A DNA stretch of 36,525 bases, from the NCBI GenBank assembly GCA_020850755.1, contig JADZEB010000043.1, positions 1 to 36,525 of the forward strand, written 5' to 3'. The position numbers and the translations under genes were made by a program. Below are positions 32,009 to 36,525 of this stretch, piece after piece. The notes under the pieces were generated by a model. The model did not search any database, was not told the DNA's origin, and saw only the letters and a program-made list of their open reading frames with translations. Each line of letters opens with the position of its first letter. Position 1 is the stretch's first letter. Origin of the DNA: Alphaproteobacteria bacterium. Lineage in GTDB: Bacteria > Pseudomonadota > Alphaproteobacteria > Acetobacterales > Acetobacteraceae.

Positions 32009-34015
32009 ATGCGCCGCCTGTCTGACCTGCCGATCGTGTTCAAGGTGCTGGCAGCCGTGGGCCTGCTGGGCCTGGCCAATCTCGGGGTCGCCTGGCACGC
32101 GTCGCGCTCGCTCTCGCAGGTCGAAGCGCAATACGAGGAGGTGGTGCAGCACGATGCCCGCACCGCGGTGGCGGTGGCGCAGGCGGGGCGCATGGTCGAG
32201 GCGCTGTCGCGCATCGCCCTGCGCCTGGCGATGGAGGAGACGCCGGCGCGACGCGAGCGTGTCCATGCCGCGGTGGGCGACATCCGGTCGAGCTTCGCCG
32301 AGGCCCTGCGCGAGGCCCGCGCGGCGAGCGATACGGCAGCGGCCACGGCCGACAGCGCCCCCCAGCAGATGGCGGCGATCGAGCGCGATTTCGCCGCCCT
32401 GGTCGAGATGGTGGGCGAGGTCGCGGCGCTGATGCAGCGCGAGGCCGCCTTCGCCGCAAGCCGGCTGATCGAGACACGTCTGGAACCGGCGGCCGCGCAT
32501 CTGGCGGAGCGCACCTCGGCCTTGGCGAGCGAGACCTACAGGCATCTGCGCGAGGAAGCCGACCTGGCGCGCACGACCGCCCGTTCGGCGCAGCGGGCCC
32601 TGTTGTTCGGCACGCTCGGGATCGTGCTTGTCGGCATGGCGCTTGCCGGCTGGATCGTGGTGATGGGCGTCTCGCGTCCGGTGCAGCGCATCGCGCAGCT
32701 GATGGAGTCCGTGGCGCTCGGCCGGCTGACGGTGACCGTGCCCGACCAGGACCGCCGCGACGAGGTAGGCGTTCTCTGCCGCGCGTTGGAGGCGTTCCGC
32801 GCGCAGGCGGCCGAGAAGCAGCGCATCGAGGTGGAGGCGGCGCGCGAGCGCGAAACCAAGGATCGCCGCCAGGCGCAAACCGAATCCTTCACCGCCGACT
32901 TCTCGGCCACCATCGGCGGCGTGCTGGGCGAGCTTGCCGACGCCGCCGGGCGGATGCAGACCTCGGCCCAGAGCATGGACGAGATCGCCGACCACACCCA
33001 TGCCCAGGCGCAGGAGACGCGCGGCTCGGCCGAGGACAGTGCGCGCAACCTGTCCACCGTCGCCGCCGCCTGCGAGGAGATGCTCGCCTCGGCCGACGAG
33101 ATCGGGCGCCAGGTCGAGCATGCCGCCACCATCACCGCCGAAGCGGTGACCGAGGCGGGCAAGACCGACCAGCTTGTCGGCAGCCTGCAGCAGGCGGCGA
33201 AGGAGATCGGCAGTGTCGTCGACCTGATCGGCCAGGTGGCCGGCAAGACCAACCTGCTTGCGCTCAATGCCACGATCGAGGCGGCGCGCGCGGGCGAGGC
33301 CGGCAAGGGCTTCGCCGTGGTGGCCAACGAGGTCAAGATGCTCGCCGGCCAGACCGCCAAGGCGACCGCCGACATCGCCGGACGGATCGAGGCGGTGCAA
33401 CGCTCGACCGGCGAGGCGACGGGAGCGATAGCGCGCGTCAGCGAGACGGTCGGGCGCATCAACGCCATCGCCTCCAGCATCGCCACCGCGATGGACCAGC
33501 AGGGCGAGGCCACGCGCGAGATCGTGCGCAACGTCCAGGCCGTGCTGGACGCGACCCAGTCCGTCTCCACCCGCATGGGGCAGGTCTCGGAAGCGGCCAA
33601 TGATTCACGCGGCAGCGCCCAGCGCGTGCTTGCCGACAGCGGCAGCCTGGCCCAGCAGGCCGACCGGCTGCGCCGCGAGGTGGAGGATTTCGCCCAGTCC
33701 CTGCAACGGGCAGGGGATCGCCGGCGTTTCGACCGCTACAGCGTCGATTTCGAGGCGACGCTGCGGGTGGCGGGAGCCGACCTGGCCTGCCGGGTGGTCG
33801 ATCTGTCGCGTGGCGGGGTGCGCATCGACCGCGAACTCGACTGCCCGGTCGGGGCACCGGTTACCATATCGATCGCCGGCGGTCCCGCGCTCGCGGCGCG
33901 GCTGGCTCGGGTGGGGCAGGGCGCCAGCGGCCTGTTGTTCCAGGACAGTCCGGCGCTGGCCGCCACGCTCGACCGGCTGCTGGAGCCGTATGAGACGCGG
34001 CTGGCGGCGGAATAG
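32009..34015 (+). CDS. Methyl-accepting chemotaxis protein with C-terminal PilZ domain
   Basis: A 668-residue chemoreceptor. A first membrane segment (about 9-29), a short periplasmic helical sensor domain (30-195, rich in Ala/Glu, four-helix-bundle type), a second membrane segment (about 198-220) and a HAMP domain (221-275) are followed by the signalling coiled coil. Its hairpin tip is [20 protein letters not shown] followed by [20 protein letters not shown] (407-446), which contacts CheA and CheW. After residue 570 comes a PilZ domain with R572-xxx-R576 and D598-L-S-R-G-G603, both cyclic di-GMP motifs intact. A similar receptor, Tlp1 of Azospirillum brasilense, binds c-di-GMP to link taxis with the messenger. 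The start has ggag at 31997-32000. The ligand is unknown and no che genes are adjacent. Confidence 0.95.
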   Translation: MRRLSDLPIVFKVLAAVGLLGLANLGVAWHASRSLSQVEAQYEEVVQHDARTAVAVAQAGRMVEALSRIALRLAMEETPARRERVHAAVGDIRSSFAEALREARAASDTAAATADSAPQQMAAIERDFAALVEMVGEVAALMQREAAFAASRLIETRLEPAAAHLAERTSALASETYRHLREEADLARTTARSAQRALLFGTLGIVLVGMALAGWIVVMGVSRPVQRIAQLMESVALGRLTVTVPDQDRRDEVGVLCRALEAFRAQAAEKQRIEVEAARERETKDRRQAQTESFTADFSATIGGVLGELADAAGRMQTSAQSMDEIADHTHAQAQETRGSAEDSARNLSTVAAACEEMLASADEIGRQVEHAATITAEAVTEAGKTDQLVGSLQQAAKEIGSVVDLIGQVAGKTNLLALNATIEAARAGEAGKGFAVVANEVKMLAGQTAKATADIAGRIEAVQRSTGEATGAIARVSETVGRINAIASSIATAMDQQGEATREIVRNVQAVLDATQSVSTRMGQVSEAANDSRGSAQRVLADSGSLAQQADRLRREVEDFAQSLQRAGDRRRFDRYSVDFEATLRVAGADLACRVVDLSRGGVRIDRELDCPVGAPVTISIAGGPALAARLARVGQGASGLLFQDSPALAATLDRLLEPYETRLAAE

Positions 34016-34331
34016 CGCGCAGGTCGCAAGTTAATATGTTGAGATTCATTATTAAATTCCGGCCCGCCGGGGGCCGTGCCGCCGTTCGGAGGCGGCGCCC
34101 AGCCAGATCCGACGGTCCTCCAGGGCCCTGAATCGTCCCGCTCCTGGGCCGGCCATGCGTCAGAAGCAGGGCTGTTTGTGGCCCCGCTCACGCGGAAGAC
34201 ACTTGCATTTGTGGCCGCACTCGATCATTTCATGCGCACTTTCTTCCGCGGACGCGACACCAGAGCGGCGCGGCGGGCCCTTGCCTGCCGGGCCGTATTT
34301 GTTCGCACCGCCCTGACTGACGGAGGCCACC
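34016..34331 (+). other. Intergenic region between chemoreceptor and fusA
   Basis: 316 bases without a gene. The first 45 are unusually AT-rich for this window (34030-34058). A hairpin at 34076-34098 (gtgccgcc / ggcggcgc, loop gttcgga, one G-U pair) may end the chemoreceptor transcript, but no T-run follows. No promoter for fusA could be picked with confidence; a TTGCAT at 34203 has no matching -10 at normal spacing. Confidence 0.4.
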
Positions 34332-36407
<2,076 letters not shown>

Positions 36408-36455
36408 CGCAAGGCAGGCGCGGCGCCCGGCGATGCTGCCGGGGCCGATGGAGAC

Positions 36456-36485
36456 ACGGCGCGGAGGGGCAACCCCCCGCGCCGT
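36456..36485 (+). terminator. Terminator-like hairpin after fusA
   Basis: Thirteen pairs with one bulged A (acggcgcgg-a-gggg 36456-36469 with ccccccgcgccgt 36473-36485, loop caa), about 50 bases past the fusA stop and followed by ttccg. The T-run is short, so termination may be partial. The ggggcaacccc core recalls the hairpin at 23258-23283. The last 40 bases of the window have no assignable feature. Confidence 0.55.
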
Positions 36486-36525
36486 TTCCGTATCCGGGCG
36501 CCATGGCCGGCCGCGCGCCCGCGCG

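Noticed and set aside
34036-34058. Fur-like operator or promoter in the AT-rich patch before fusA
   Set aside because: tgagattcattattaaa matches only one half of a Fur box and lacks dyad symmetry. TTGAGA has no -10 at the right spacing, and the patch is almost 300 bases from the start codon.
36503-36525. Start of a further gene at the right edge
   Set aside because: An ATG followed by seven open codons is too little to support a coding call.

Overview
The window is about 36.5 kb of very GC-rich DNA (roughly 70% by eye), densely coding on both strands. It looks like chromosomal sequence from an alphaproteobacterium, probably of the Rhodospirillales/Acetobacteraceae type. The pointers are a TrcR/DUF1013 regulator, a DUF1192 protein and two DUF465 proteins, a zinc-independent ribosomal protein L31, and above all a cellulose synthase in which BcsA and BcsB are fused in one chain and followed by BcsD, as in acetic acid bacteria. 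The genus cannot be named from the sequence alone. No tRNA, rRNA, insertion sequence, prophage or CRISPR array was seen.

Layout. (1) 1-5400: serine, histidine and purine biosynthesis on the + strand: serC (3' part only), serA, hisZ, purA, then a GNAT acetyltransferase. (2) 5586-10743: a small exported protein; purE-purK on the minus strand; a phosphofructokinase flanked by two DUF465 proteins; and the divergent pair trcR / DUF1192. (3) 10748-13451, minus strand: hsp20 with an RpoH-like promoter and a ROSE-like RNA thermometer in its leader; rpmE (L31) with its own promoter and terminator; and an old-yellow-enzyme reductase. (4) 13672-21235: a cellulose synthesis operon, bcsP-bcsQ-bcsAB(fused)-bcsD, with no export gene bcsC and no bcsZ beside it. 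(5) 21254-28895: an SDR dehydrogenase, a TAXI-type TRAP transporter (binding protein plus fused permease) and a muconate-cycloisomerase-like enolase-superfamily enzyme on +, facing two small tandem paralogues of a DUF5675-like family and an M20-type amidase/carbamoylase on minus. (6) 29011-31790: a DUF1800-DUF1501 pair on minus. (7) 32009-36485: a chemoreceptor ending in a PilZ domain, then a stand-alone elongation factor G gene with a terminator-like hairpin.

How the parts work together. The first block makes serine and purines. The bcs operon would make cellulose under cyclic-di-GMP control, since BcsA carries an intact PilZ site and gating loop. The PilZ-tailed chemoreceptor suggests that the same messenger also tunes taxis. 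The TRAP block is probably an import-and-catabolism unit for an organic acid whose identity is not visible. The most striking regulatory element is at hsp20, where a heat-shock promoter is placed so that transcription would begin at the first of three hairpins. The last hairpin closes over the Shine-Dalgarno with the bulged-G pairing typical of ROSE thermometers.
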